Program-made: the position numbers and the translations under genes
Shown: one piece after another, positions 34,922 through 47,600 of the stretch
Position numbering within the stretch: the first letter of the stretch is position 1
How the letters are laid out: the number at the start of each line of letters is the position of its first letter
Notes under the pieces: model-generated
Database searches by the model: none
Seen by the model: only the letters and a program-made list of their open reading frames with translations
Told to the model about the DNA's origin: nothing
NCBI GenBank assembly: GCA_022829145.1
Contig: CM040749.1
Coordinates: 18,065,987 to 18,129,986 of the forward strand
From: Albula goreensis
Lineage: Eukaryota > Chordata > Actinopteri > Albuliformes > Albulidae
Reading direction: 5' to 3'
DNA length: 64,000 nt

Positions 34922-37900
34922 TGTTACATATCTAATAAGATCATTAATTAATCATGATTTCACGATGCCCTCTGACCCAAGGAACAATAACAACGGCAAT
35001 TGTTTTTTCCCTGTGACTAGATTAGGAAAAAGCTTGTGCGTATGCTCCTCTTTCCTGGTATGTTGAGTTAATGCTTCCCGTGAAAATCCGGGAACAGAGG
35101 AAGCTATTTTTAAATGAGAAAACCTGCTTCTCAACATTATGCACTTTAATGAATTCATTCATTCATTTATTCATTCATTCATGTAAATATTACAACTGTG
35201 TAAATAAAATGAATAAAATTGTGTAATAAATAAAAAGTGTAAATAATACACTTTTAAAGAAACATTTTTAAACACACAATGCAAAATCAAGCAACCCACC
35301 ACACAGACAAAATTCTGAGGTAAAAAAACATTTACATTCACAATATTTTTCAATACTTTATCAACTCAAACTCAGTTTGTTTTCTCATAATGAATTCTTT
35401 CCGATTTCTCTGTGATGTCAGATACTACACACAGATACATGACAGTTACATTAAGTGTTTCTCTTTGAAGTGATTTCTGCTCTTGAATGTCTGTGAATAA
35501 AATATCACTTCAGGTCATCCATAGAAAGTGATTCAGTGTTTCATGTTATTATGTGGCCAATGTAAATGTGTCATGGTATACTGCAACATTTTAGATTTGT
35601 TAGTTAACTGAAACATTACACATATATGCCTAATCCTGTAGGACTCATGTAGTGTAAATGTATAGCCAGTTTGATTTAGTATTTGATTTATGTGCATAAC
35701 ATTTTTAGTGGCACACCATTGCATAACATTTAAAGAATTAATGAGTTGGTCTCTCTGTTCCCTTACCTTCATCATTTTTGTGTGAGGAGCATAAGAAGTG
35801 TCTGAGGAGCTCCATGTTTGATGAGCACGCAACAACTGCTCTTACAGGTCTGGTTCCTTTTCACCAGGTCCAAAGGCTTTGTCAGGTTGCTTAACTAATG
35901 TGTTAAGCCATGTGACAGGAAGCCATGAGCCATTTGCTTAAACTGTCATATTACATTTTGGAAAAGCTTGTATTGCCCAACAATGAAATATTGTTTCCAT
36001 CCATGGGGTTCATGTTTGTATTTGTCAGTATGCTTACAGTAACAATGGAAACAATTATGGTTAAGAGATTGAAAAAAATTGTAACATTACTTGGTGACAC
36101 CACATGATACTCTTTTGCTTTTTTTATTGGAGTTATAACTTACTTATGACAATTATTTCCACACATATTTCACCTTCCTTTATTTAATTCATTTAATCAT
36201 AGAAAGGTTCTTTTAAAAATATGTATTCACAATATGTTTACGTATTCACAAAACATACTCTGAATATTTAAATGATGGCGATAATATGATTATGAATCTG
36301 ATATAATCCAAACTTTTGTCATAGTATGGAATTTCCATTAATATGTAGACATGTCTGTGCACTTCAGCTTGCTGTTTTTATACAAAATGCACAGTCCCAT
36401 CCACTGCTTTTTTTTGTGAAGACCCAAGGAAAAAGTTTCCGAGCTGCAGTTCAATTTATATGTTTATAATCTCTTCACTTAATGTGATTAAGTAATGAGT
36501 AAAACTTTATGCTGTGCCAGGCAGAGTTTGTGGCCTACTTCCTTTTGGAAATTAAACAGTAGTGAGTGGGAGCTGGAGCAGAATTCTGTCGTTGACCTCC
36601 CTGGCTCTGGGAAATTCCAGAATATGCTGATTTAGCCAGTTATAGGAAACAGGCTTGGCTGCTAGTGGAGATACAGACTGAAAAACCATGCTGTGTGTTA
36701 ACCCATGCTGACACACTGCTACAACACTACAGCAAGGCAGACATCTAATCCCAATACCCTGGCATGCAGATTTCCTTCAGGAACAGGCTTTGAAAATTAA
36801 CTCAGAATAAATAATTCAGGTACACAACTGTTAACTAAACCCATGGTTTGATATGTACATTTGATACCATGGCTTGATTTGTTTTTGGTACAGCCAAGAT
36901 ATCAGAAGTCAATAAAAAAAAAATCAGCTTTTGTTTTTTGACAAGAATGTAAATGAACATGAAATGGCCCATGGGCCATTGCGTAAATGCTTAATTAGGA
37001 ATATAAACAATTCATATGGTTATAGTGCATAAATACTCAACACTCAAGTGCAATAGTTGACTGAGTGTGAGGTCATTGTGGAAATATGACTCAGATTCTA
37101 TCTATTGGACCTTATAAAAACATGCAGACAATTAAAAAATGTTTCAGCATTCATTCTGAAATCTTTTTTTACTTATTTGAATTTATTCTTTGTTATGATT
37201 AAAATCTGTGTGTGTTTGAAAACATGCATGAAGGTATGAATGCTTTATTCTTAATGCAAAGTAATTTTAAGTAATTATAGTCAGCTAAATATTTATCAAT
37301 TATAGTCCTAAAAGGGTTACTCTTATTAACTATATTAACTAATGTATCTGAATAAAGTCATTGATAGGTATAATACACTAATTAAATCAACTAGAAACAT
37401 ATGGAAATCATTTTGCTTTATTGATTTAGATTTTTGAAAATGATGCACAAACACCTACAATCATGCAGTTAAACCCAGCACTTAATGATTGTGTAATTGC
37501 TGTTTTTGCATTACTCATTTTATTGTTGCTTGATCAGAGAACATGTCTTTACATAGTGTGCATCTTTGAATTCTCTGTCTTTCTATGTAGAAACACATCC
37601 CTTAAGTAAGTATACCTTTTATCGGCCTACTAGGTAGTTTCCTTATGCTAATCAACATGATGAAGGGCATTATGAAGAATCTACTGCAAAACCTGCAGCA
37701 GTCCATAACAGACAAAAGTGTTACTTTCAGAGGATGCTGGAAGCCCCTCTGCTAAATGCATACTCACAGCCATAAACGTGCCTATGATTCTTGTAATCCC
37801 TCTGGCCTGGTCAAAATCTGCTGCTTAAAGGTATAAGGGAGAAGACGCCATCTAGCCAAGCATGACAGCTGATTGATACCAGCTAATATTTGTTAGCCAA

Positions 37901-38900
37901 GCAAATTAAATAAGTTGTTCCATCTGGCAAAACAGATAAACCGAATAAGATTCTATATTTAGAATTTGATTCACAGTGTAGATTGAAATGAGCTCCTGGT
38001 TTTGTGCTGTTCAGTCAAAATATGTGTTTCATTACCACACCACTTATTTCTCAATTTAAGAATTTTCCTAAATTATGGTACTACCTAATGTTTTTGTTGT
38101 TTTTGCAAAATGTGCGCATTTGTAAACGTGAAAGCAGGAACAATAAAAAATAAAGGAATTGCAAAGTTTAGTGGTTAACATGATACTGATTTAGAGAGAG
38201 GAAGTAAGGTACATGCTCCAGAACGCAGAACATGGACTAGTTTCAAATGCTGAGGAAATAATATTGTTTGGTGGATACAATGAACTTAATATACCACATT
38301 GTGTTCATAACTGGTCAACTATTCCATTCCAGTTCACAGACTATGAGTGCAGAATATAATGAGTATTTGGTTTTGAATCTTGCAGACAATTAGAGGAAAG
38401 CTGGCACCCAGGGTCACCTATGGTATCACATCTGAAGAGAAACAATTGTCATATCTGGCACATACTACATATAGAGATAAGTAGGTCCAAGTTTTCCCAG
38501 CAGAAAGTATAATAATGAGAAATATAAGAACAAAAACATAAGAACAAAACATATTGAACAAAATGCTATTCAGCCACATCTGTGTGGGACAGAGTTTGGG
38601 TTGGGTGGGTGTTTCTTTTGTGTCAGCTTTGGGAAAATCTACATGTTTTAATAAATCTCTTATAATAGGGAAAATAAATTAAAAGATAGATAGAAAGAGA
38701 GATTAAAAACATGAATTTAGAAGAAATAATCAACCATATTCTTTGTAGAGGTCAAGCTAAGCTTCAGGGAATGAAATACCCCCAAAAAATCATTGTATGT
38801 AACATGAAATAAATCTCACAGAAAACATACTTTACTCTTTTCTGTGGTAAAACAGAGTCACTGAGTTGTGTACCAATACACATAGGCCTCTTCCTATCTT
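34922..38900. other. Gene-free region between genes C and D, left part
   Basis: AT-rich, with an ATTC-type short repeat (TTCATTCATT) at about 35153-35181. Open frames of about 60-100 codons are present but lack recognisable domains, codon bias or splice context. I see no gene. Confidence 0.45.
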
Positions 38901-38901
38901 T

Positions 38902-39012
38902 CAATTCACCTCCATTTCAAGAAGCAACATGGAAACATACCTCTAGCACATGTATGTACACCATCTGTGCTAGAGGTATGTTATCCAAGCTAAAAATGAA
39001 TGGAGGTGAATT
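38902..39012. repeat. Long foldback (hairpin) sequence
   Basis: A 17-base perfect inverted repeat (38934-38950 with 38966-38982; arm AACATACCTCTAGCACA) brackets a 15-base loop. Beyond an internal loop, the outer arms pair again: TTCACCTCCATT near 38904-38916 with AATGGAGGTGAA near 38999-39010. A second, much tighter inverted repeat (ACTGCTGTC at 39071-39079, GACAGCAGT at 39082-39090) follows. It may be a miniature foldback transposon or an RNA hairpin. Confidence 0.7.
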
Positions 39013-39146
39013 TAATGTAAGTTAGATTCAGGGCTAAACAGATCAACACAAGGCATTGTTCATTCAGAAGACTGCTGTCCAGACAGCAGTTTTAACTGTC
39101 CAGGTTAAATACAACTGTCCTGACAGCAGTTATAACTGGCTATGTT

Positions 39147-39725
39147 TTAGGCCCAGCAGATGCCAACAATCTCCAGGGCATCTTTATGTCAAGTCATTAG
39201 ATCCATCTCATCAATGGTCAAAATAGTGTCTTTGAAGATCCTAGGCAAAATGTGCATCTTATTTGGTAAATTTGTACCACAGTAAATCTTAGGGTTCAGG
39301 CTTAGTAATTCATTTTCAATATTTAAGACAGATTTTAGTTGATATAGTTAAATAGTTTCCCTGGAGAGGATACAATAGAGAGTTAAAGTAGTCAACTCAG
39401 CTCTAATAGCAGCCAGAGTGTGTTCTATGTCTTGAGGTTATCTTCAAAGAGAGTATTACCTGTGTTGAGCTAACTATGAGGATCTGCAATAATGTCCCCG
39501 ATCATATGCTCCAAACTACCATATTGCCTTCAGATCAATAGAATGTATCGTTGTGTCAGAATCTGAACCACTAAAAAAATATTTTTCCTTTGGTTCCTTT
39601 CCTTGTCCAGGCAGGCATTGAATTTGTAGTCATCTTGTCCATAAGGCATATGCTCAGAAAAGTGAAATGATTAGCTCACCAAGTCAGAGTCCAAGGTTTC
39701 CCATCTGGAGGAACCAGTCAGATTT
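39147..39725 (-). pseudogene. Possible decayed coding remnant, family unknown
   Basis: Read on the minus strand, one frame gives protein-like stretches between isolated stops: SRWETLDSDLVS, then SEHMPYGQDDYKFNACLDKE, then SLEHMIGDIIADPHS. After an apparent shift come HTLAAIRAELTTL and MHILPRIFKDTILTIDEMDL. No introns are evident in the stretch, which would suit a processed pseudogene or a transposon-derived frame. I do not recognise the parent protein, and chance cannot be excluded. Confidence 0.28.
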
Positions 39726-41651
39726 ATGTATTTGGAGTTAAATATATATCCTCTAAACACCCATGGCAATACAGTACAGTACTTCGTATGCATCTTTAAC
39801 TAGTATCTAGCATACAGAAAAATTCAAATGCTACCCATGGAAAATAATAACTTAATATTTACTGAGGCAATCTAGGTTAGGTAGGTTGCTCGGGTATAAC
39901 ATGACAAGGAATTTGCCAATGATTGATCCTTCTGCCTCAGAGTTACTGGACTGGATTCTTAACCACTACATTGCTGCCAGAAACAGTGGTACTCTCATGT
40001 GTCAGAGAGACAACTGTCTAGAATTTTATAAGTGGAATTGAGTTAGGAATCTAGAAACCTTGGAGCTGTGTATGGTACACACAAAAAGTTTTTTTTTTTA
40101 AAAAAAAGGTGTAAAACAAAGCACCAGTCCCTTAATGAGGAAACCCTTTGATCCATATTTGATTTTGCTTTCTTTTCTAGAACACTTTCAAAAAGGGGAA
40201 ATGCGACTTGCATCTTGTGACATGTGTGTTTCAACTTTTCTATCTACTTACCACATTTTAATTTCCATTTTATTGACAGTAATAACACAACAAATTTCAT
40301 CATTTGAATTGAAGTTACAGATTTTTAATGGGAATGTGCAATGCTGGAACCCCTGAAAATGAGGCTCAAGCATTGCATTCATAAACCTAGAAGTCATTTT
40401 TGCACATGGGTCACAAAATACGGTCATTTAATTTAGAATTACAAGTTTCATTGATAACACTGTTTCAATAAAACAATACTAGCTCAATATCCTATTTGTC
40501 CAAGCATAATTCAAACCTATATGTCTTATTTTTTTCCTGATAAGAAAAACACACACATGTAATGAATTGGTATCTAGAATTCAACATAGAATAAAAAATC
40601 TATTTTTTTGTACAGATACTGTGACAACTTGCTCCTATCATACATGGTAAATTTACTGAACAATGAGGAAGAAGTTGTGCCATGAATGAATGCCAGAGCT
40701 ATGTACTGACATGTATGATTTCCTTTGGTCTTTTCAATGAACACAAAGAATAATCCGTTGGAAGACTGATGATGTAATTAGTAACACAGTAAACAAATGA
40801 ACCTACTCAACAGATTGACAGCTCACATTTGTGATGCATTTCTTTGATTATAAAAGAGTCCTTTACAATTTCAAACCACACATGAAAGAAAACACACACA
40901 CATGCATGCATGCACGTCAACACACACCCACGTGTGTGTGCCCACACGCAAATACACATATACCAACACTCAAAGTCCTATCCCATTGCTGTGTTAAACA
41001 CATCTACAACCACAGCTGTCTCATTAAAAAGGAAATATTATATTTTTGGAGAGAATTACATTACTACAACACCTGAGGGATAATAAATCTTTCTTACTGT
41101 TTGATGAGCTAGTCCCAAAAGCCCTTTAATGAAAATGAAACACTTAAAAGAGATTATGTATTCTATGAGGACTGTTGGGGATCTCCATTACTGAAGATTC
41201 CACACTCAAGAATTCAGCGCTCCACACAGGCTGGGGGTATGAAGTGTTAGGACTGTTTAAGGCCGTTCATTGTGGGTGTGCTGAAACCCATGGTCTCCCT
41301 CTTCTTTCCCTGTGTTACATTTATAACAATCAACTACACAGTAAATTATTTGTTTTTAGGAACTAAAAAACATTCCTTCCACCCTCCAGCTCACTAGCCT
41401 TCTGAGTGGAGCTAAGTATAAAACACAAATATCAGGCAAATCACATATCAATTTCACAGCATTAAACAGGAGTGAATCTTAATAAGCTTTGACACACATT
41501 TTAAATTGGGTCACATTATAATGATATTTTTTACATTATAAAATAAAACAGGGATTGGATAGTTAAAAAATAAGTATATATCAGCAGGGCATTAACTTTG
41601 CCCTTCTCCATTCCCAGTCAGTTCACAACTGAATGTAGATATGGCACATAT
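39726..41651. other. Gene-free region downstream of gene D
   Basis: Contains a mixed CA/TG microsatellite with ATGC repeats at about 40888-40965. No gene seen. The gene D 3' untranslated region must lie here, but I found no convincing AATAAA for it on the minus strand close to the stop. Confidence 0.4.
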
Positions 41652-44600
41652 TTAGCTGTCTGCAGAGAAAAGGGGCAAGCAGAGGAGGGGTACGTTGGCC
41701 AGGCAGTCTGTGTTGATGGTGACTTGGATGTCACTGAAAAGAGCTTGGCTCTTGTCACCAGAGTCCCCCACAGTGCGCTTCAGCTCTGTCAGACGACGGA
41801 GGATCAGCTGCCTCTCACGGCCCCTCACCATCCCCCGAAAGTACAGCACAGCCGAGAGGTGCTTCTTGCTAGAAAGTACAGAGAGGACAATCTGCATTAA
41901 CTGAGGGGAGTGGCAAAATGATTGTCTCTCAGAAAGATATTTTTGGAGATATGGAAATTGCATGACACTATAATTTAATGCTGCCTGGAAAACTGTTGCT
42001 GTTTGGGTGATTTTGTTTTCCCACACAACTGCAAGATTTGAAAAACAAACAATTTGTTTATTAGTGCAGGAAAACAATAATTATGTTACTTATTATTGAA
42101 AATTGGATAAAAGCAGTCCTGTACATTATTGAAAGGGAAATTCTGTCCATTTGTGGAGCTCCCATATCACTGTTGGAAAGCCCCAGATGATTAGGCTTTC
42201 CCCTGACTCCATCCCATCCCCCTCCTTAGCATGGCCTACCGAAAAGGAAATGACCATGAGTAATCTCCTTACTTCAGACTGCCAGTTCCTTCCTCCCCAT
42301 CTCCCCACAAGACCCCCGTCACCCCACACCCCTGAACTTGGTTTTGTGCCCTCCAGACACTTCCTATGCTCATTCACAGAGAAACACCTCTGGACAGTGA
42401 AGCTCTAAATTTGTGGGTAAAATCCAGCAGGGGAGTTCCACAGTTCTGGTGGCCTGCTGAGGGCTTGATCAATAAACCATACACACTTCCATCTACTCTG
42501 GTCAACACATCCTTACACATGCTCTACCCCCCACCCTGCCTTATTATTATATGCTATAACCCACAAAGCGAGGACTGTACCTAATGTCAGGGTAGTCTTT
42601 TACCAGACCATCTAAGTTCTCCTTTATTTCTCTCTTGTTCTTCTGTCCAATGATATTACACATGTGTTCCCCAACTGGTTGCAGCCAATGAGATGTTGAT
42701 TTCTAGAGGAGAAAATATATTTTGCATGTAACAACAACAACAATCATCATCATCATACTTTTTCCAAAGTATTTTCCTTGTATGTGTCAATGTATTTCAT
42801 GTGTGGGCACGTGATTATTCATGTGGGACTATGTGTGCACAGAATATGGATGCTGGGGAAGTCTGACTAATGCACTCACCAGATCCTCAAAGACATCTTG
42901 CAGCTCTGCCCACTGCTCCCTCATCTTGGTTGCAGCTTTCTCATGCTTCCTGTTTTTGCAGGAATAGTTGTTCTTCATCAGTTGAGATATATATTCCTTT
43001 ACCATATGGTAGTGCACCTCATTCACAAACCCCTGATAAAGAAACAGAATTAGGTCAAAGAAAGTTGTTGTTTGCCTGCTTTCATACATGTGCAGAGTCT
43101 GTGCTATATATAATTCCATAATATTTATGGATTTACAACAAAAACATCGGCAGAGATCAACTTGTTGCTTTGCTTAAAGGATCAGGATGTTGATATGAGT
43201 CTGCAAAGGTCACATGTATTACAGTTTATTATGTTCAGAAGTCCTGAACATAGCTTTCAAAGAAGGAGATGAGTTTCAATGCACAGTCTCAAATGCCTAT
43301 TTCAGACTTATGTTTTACACACTCAGGCATAAAGGCATTATTTTAAGCTGGCTCTTTATGCTTTTGTGTTCTGTGTTTTGTGGACATGGTGGGTGTGCTC
43401 TAGCCTTATGACACACTAAGGGACATCCTCTTGTGACTTTCTCTCAATCATCTGAGAGGCACTATGAATTTAGCACGCAGTTCACACTTCCTCAGAAAGG
43501 GCCTGTAAAGTCAAGTTACCTAAATAGCTCAGGTTTACTACACCATAGCACAGTTTTTTCAGGCTTGAAACTATGTTTCATCTGTGTTTGTTGAGTTTAA
43601 TTTAGTTTAGATTAATTGTATGAGCATGGACTTGATATGCATAATATACACTTTGTACTAAAGCAAAGAGTCATCTTAGTCATTAACACATGAGGAATCT
43701 GTTGATGCTCATTTTAACTTCAAAGACTCCAGAATATTTGACATACACTTTGGCTGTCAAAGTCTGTGGTTCCTTTTTTCAATCAAGGCTAATTAAATAT
43801 CAACAAGTTCATCAAGATCAGACATATAGCCACACAATTATACTTCTCACTATGGCACTTCTGTTGCGTAGCTTTTTTCATCATATTAGTTACATATGCA
43901 ATACAAAGATACACCTAGGACATTTACATGAGAATACAAAATCCTGTGATGACTATTTTTTTTAACTGGACAGCATTTAAACATGCTTGGCCTTGGAGGA
44001 TGTGTGGTAAGTCCAACAAAACATTTTACCTTTTAATTTCCATATTGAATAATTTATTTAACGGAGAGGGTGTTGGGCATGGGTTTATGAAAACTTCGCC
44101 TCCTACTTGCCTGCACGTATGGAGGCTTCATCCCTCTACAGAGCTGGGAAAGGTTGTCTGTTTTCTTCACAATCTGCTTGAAGTCCTCATCTGTGGAGAG
44201 CCATTTCCTGGTCATCATTCTCCTGAGAAAGGGCTGATATCAAAAATATTACTGTCTCATTTAATAAATTCATCATACTTTTCAGCTGGTAGAATTTCTG
44301 ACTGCAATATTCTACCACACATCCTGATTATTCTGAAAATTTATTTAAAGACTTTTAACCTCACGTTCATTCCTGATCATGAAATAAACTATACAATTAA
44401 GCAAGGCTTGCATTTAATTATGCTTTTCAGATGCATACTGTATTAGGCAAGCATATTGCTCATGGGGGATAATAGGGTGTTCTTTGGTGGAAAAACATCT
44501 GTAAAGAATTCCCATTCAAATAAAATGTGGTGTATGTCATGAAAGTCATTATATATTTATAATGTATATATTAGGGCTGTCAATTAAATTAGAATACTGG

Positions 44601-47600
44601 TTAAACATATGATCTGCTGTAATTAATTGCAATTAGCTGTTCATCGTAAGAATATTTCTTTTGAAATTGCCTGTCAAATTTTGAACCAAACAAAATTTTG
44701 AATCGACTATCAAATCATTGTTGAATCAACACAAAGGAAGAAGGAAATATATAAAATGAAATGCCATTGTTAAAAAGCATAATTTTAATTGTGAGCACAA
44801 AACTAAAACTCCCATTCATTATAATAAGTCCAATAGCTTTGCAAACTACAGAGATTTTACCTGTTTTGGCTAAAAAGCCAGCACACATTTGTTTTAAGTT
44901 AAACTTTCCAGACAGAAGTTCATCTTTCTCCTTCTCCATGTCAATTTGCAAAGTGTGGATGTGCTTAGATGTTGTGGTTAATGGGAGTGTCACTTTTGTT
45001 CCCTGAAATACATCACAGGGGTGCATTTAATATTTTTTGTTCCTAGGGAAACGCCTTCCCTCTGTATCACCCTCTGGTTTCACAATGTGGACACTGAGCT
45101 TGCCTAATGTGACTAGACATTTCTCTGAGTCGAAAATCGCTGTGCACAAGTAGGAGGGTTAGTAGCAATGAGAAGAATAGCTATATATACTCAATCGATC
45201 TTCCTCTCACTCTGAGTTTTGTCTTAAACAGCTAAACAAAATATTGTATGACAGTGTTTTTTAATGCTGACCCTGGAGGGCTGCAGTATGCAGTCATTTT
45301 TATTACTACTCAACACTTACTGGCCAATTAACAGTTGATTAAACAGTTAAATCATTTAACCTGGTTTCTGGAAACAAAACTAGCATACACTGTGGCCCTC
45401 AAAGACCAGATACAAACACCCTGAAGTCCATAAGGTTGATGGAATTGTAGTTCAATTCTCTTTACTGTTGGAATTCTGCTCCATTTTCTGTACTGTTGTT
45501 GATTTATGGTTCTTCTATTATATAAAAGGTTGGCACAATGGGCACTGGAAGTATTCCAGGTGCATTTACCTGCATAACTTGCCCTGCAGCATTCCAAAAG
45601 TAAGTCTGATTTATGAGAAATCAAGTGTCTTCTCTAACTGCTCTGCATGTTTACACAATCCAGACACTGCCGTTTTCTGTTTCCTTCACAAGACATGTAT
45701 ACCTGTTTATTTAAAAACATATTCAGGCTGTTCACTGAAGAGCATTTAAGGGCCTACCTCAGAAGAGTGAAATTATAATGAGCAATCTGATACACAATTG
45801 GTATTTAGGAACATGTCACCTTTACATTGTACCCTATTGTCTGCAAATGGTTTTTTATTATATGAAAAATATGTTTTAATCCAATATTTACTACTAGTAA
45901 TGCAAAATTTGAATTTTGATGATGATGGTACATGTCACGAATGAAAGAATTCAGAAAGTGATCTCATTAAATCGCATAATTATAATGAATTTTTGAACCT
46001 CAGACATCATGGGCTCCAGTAAATTAGTTTCAAAGCATGGCCGAACGGCAGCACATCACTTTTACCACTGATTCAGTCAGTCACTGTTTTTTTCACTGAG
46101 CTGGAAAATGAAAATAGAAATAGCCTATTTGGGGGAACCCGTTGGCCAAGGCGTTTTACTCAGTAGAAAAACAAAAACACCCTGCTGTCCCATTCTCAGG
46201 GGTAGGGACAATGAAAAACACCAGATGCCTCATGAATCTTCACCTCACCCTAACCGCTGTCTTAAACTCCTCCAGCAGGGACTGGCCCAGTCTGTCAACC
46301 ACGGCCTCCATTTCCCTCCCCACTGCCTCCACCTGTGGAGGGCTGCACTCTCTGTACACCTCCATCTGCTCTCTGTGGGATCAAAGAAGGGGAACTGTGG
46401 TATCTGTGAATTACGTTTCACTTTCAATTACACATATGCTTCATTATCTTGTTTAACTGCTAACATTATTTTAGCATTTTACTTTCAAATAATATTTTAA
46501 TATTTCATCTCTATCAAAGATAGGTCACTGGAAGATCAAAGGCAGATTACTAACAGAAAATCCCAATTAAATGTATTGTAACCCATTCTGTGGCATTACA
46601 AAATGCAAAAAATAAAGTAACTCCATCTGTGTCTGTACTTCTTCAGGCATATACCTGTGCTGTAAGTATTTGTGTGTGATTTAAAAGCATTGAGTGAAAT
46701 ACTCACCTCAGAATAGTGAAGCTATTGATGTAAGTGACCTGATACTCAGCTTGCAGTGAGGAATCTGCCATTGTGTCACACTGCCTGAACTCCCTCTCAA
46801 AGCTGTGGAGGGATGAAGGTATGGAGTGAGGTGAGAAAGATGTGTGTAATAGCTGTGACTGTATGAATCCTAAGTACAGTGCAAAAAAGCTATCAACACT
46901 AATGATTAAGCCATTTGAAAAGTCATGATAGGGAAGAGCGTATTTTATAGAGAATCATAGCACAGTGATCATTTGTGACAGAGTTCATTTATGGTGAAAA
47001 TATGCTCAAAATACATGTTACAAGAGCATATTTTACATTTCTCAGCTGCATTTGTGTAAGATGGCGGCAGCAGTTTCTTCTCACATTGACCCCATTCAGC
47101 AATGCCCTAAATACCCTGCTTATTTATCGCGGAGAATAAAAAACAGTAAAGATTAAGCTCTCTCTTGTTTGTTGTCTGTGTTATATGACATATTCACATT
47201 ACAGAGCCCAATTCAAAGGTGCTCAAGTAGTAACCATGGGAATTCTGATACTATGCATTTCACACATTATGCATTTCTGATTTTTTTAGAATTGCCTTTT
47301 GAAGGAGTGTCACTCTTCATTCCAATAAGTCTGCGGCATTTGCAGTTTTTTGGTGAGGTTCAACACTCAGACTTTTCATTTAATTAGACGTTAATGGGCT
47401 GAAGACAGCATGCACCCTGTTTCCAAAGCCAAAATGAGCAATTATTTGAGAGTAACCATAAAAACCTACAGGCACTGTGGCTGTCTGTGACATGTGAGTT
47501 TGACACACATGGCCTAGTCAATGTACTGTAAATGACTTTACCGTTGAGGAAACTCTTTCAGCTCTTCTGAACAGGAACACACAATTCTCTTCTCTAGGTC

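Noticed and set aside
40888..40965. Possible CRISPR-like repeat run
   Set aside because: It is a mixed CA/TG/ATGC microsatellite with no spacers; the window is eukaryotic.
44112..44228. Nearer acceptor for gene D exon 10 (CTCAG at about 44224-44228)
   Set aside because: It gives a stop after eleven codons and breaks alignment with genes B and C; the acceptor at 44234-44235 keeps the frame.
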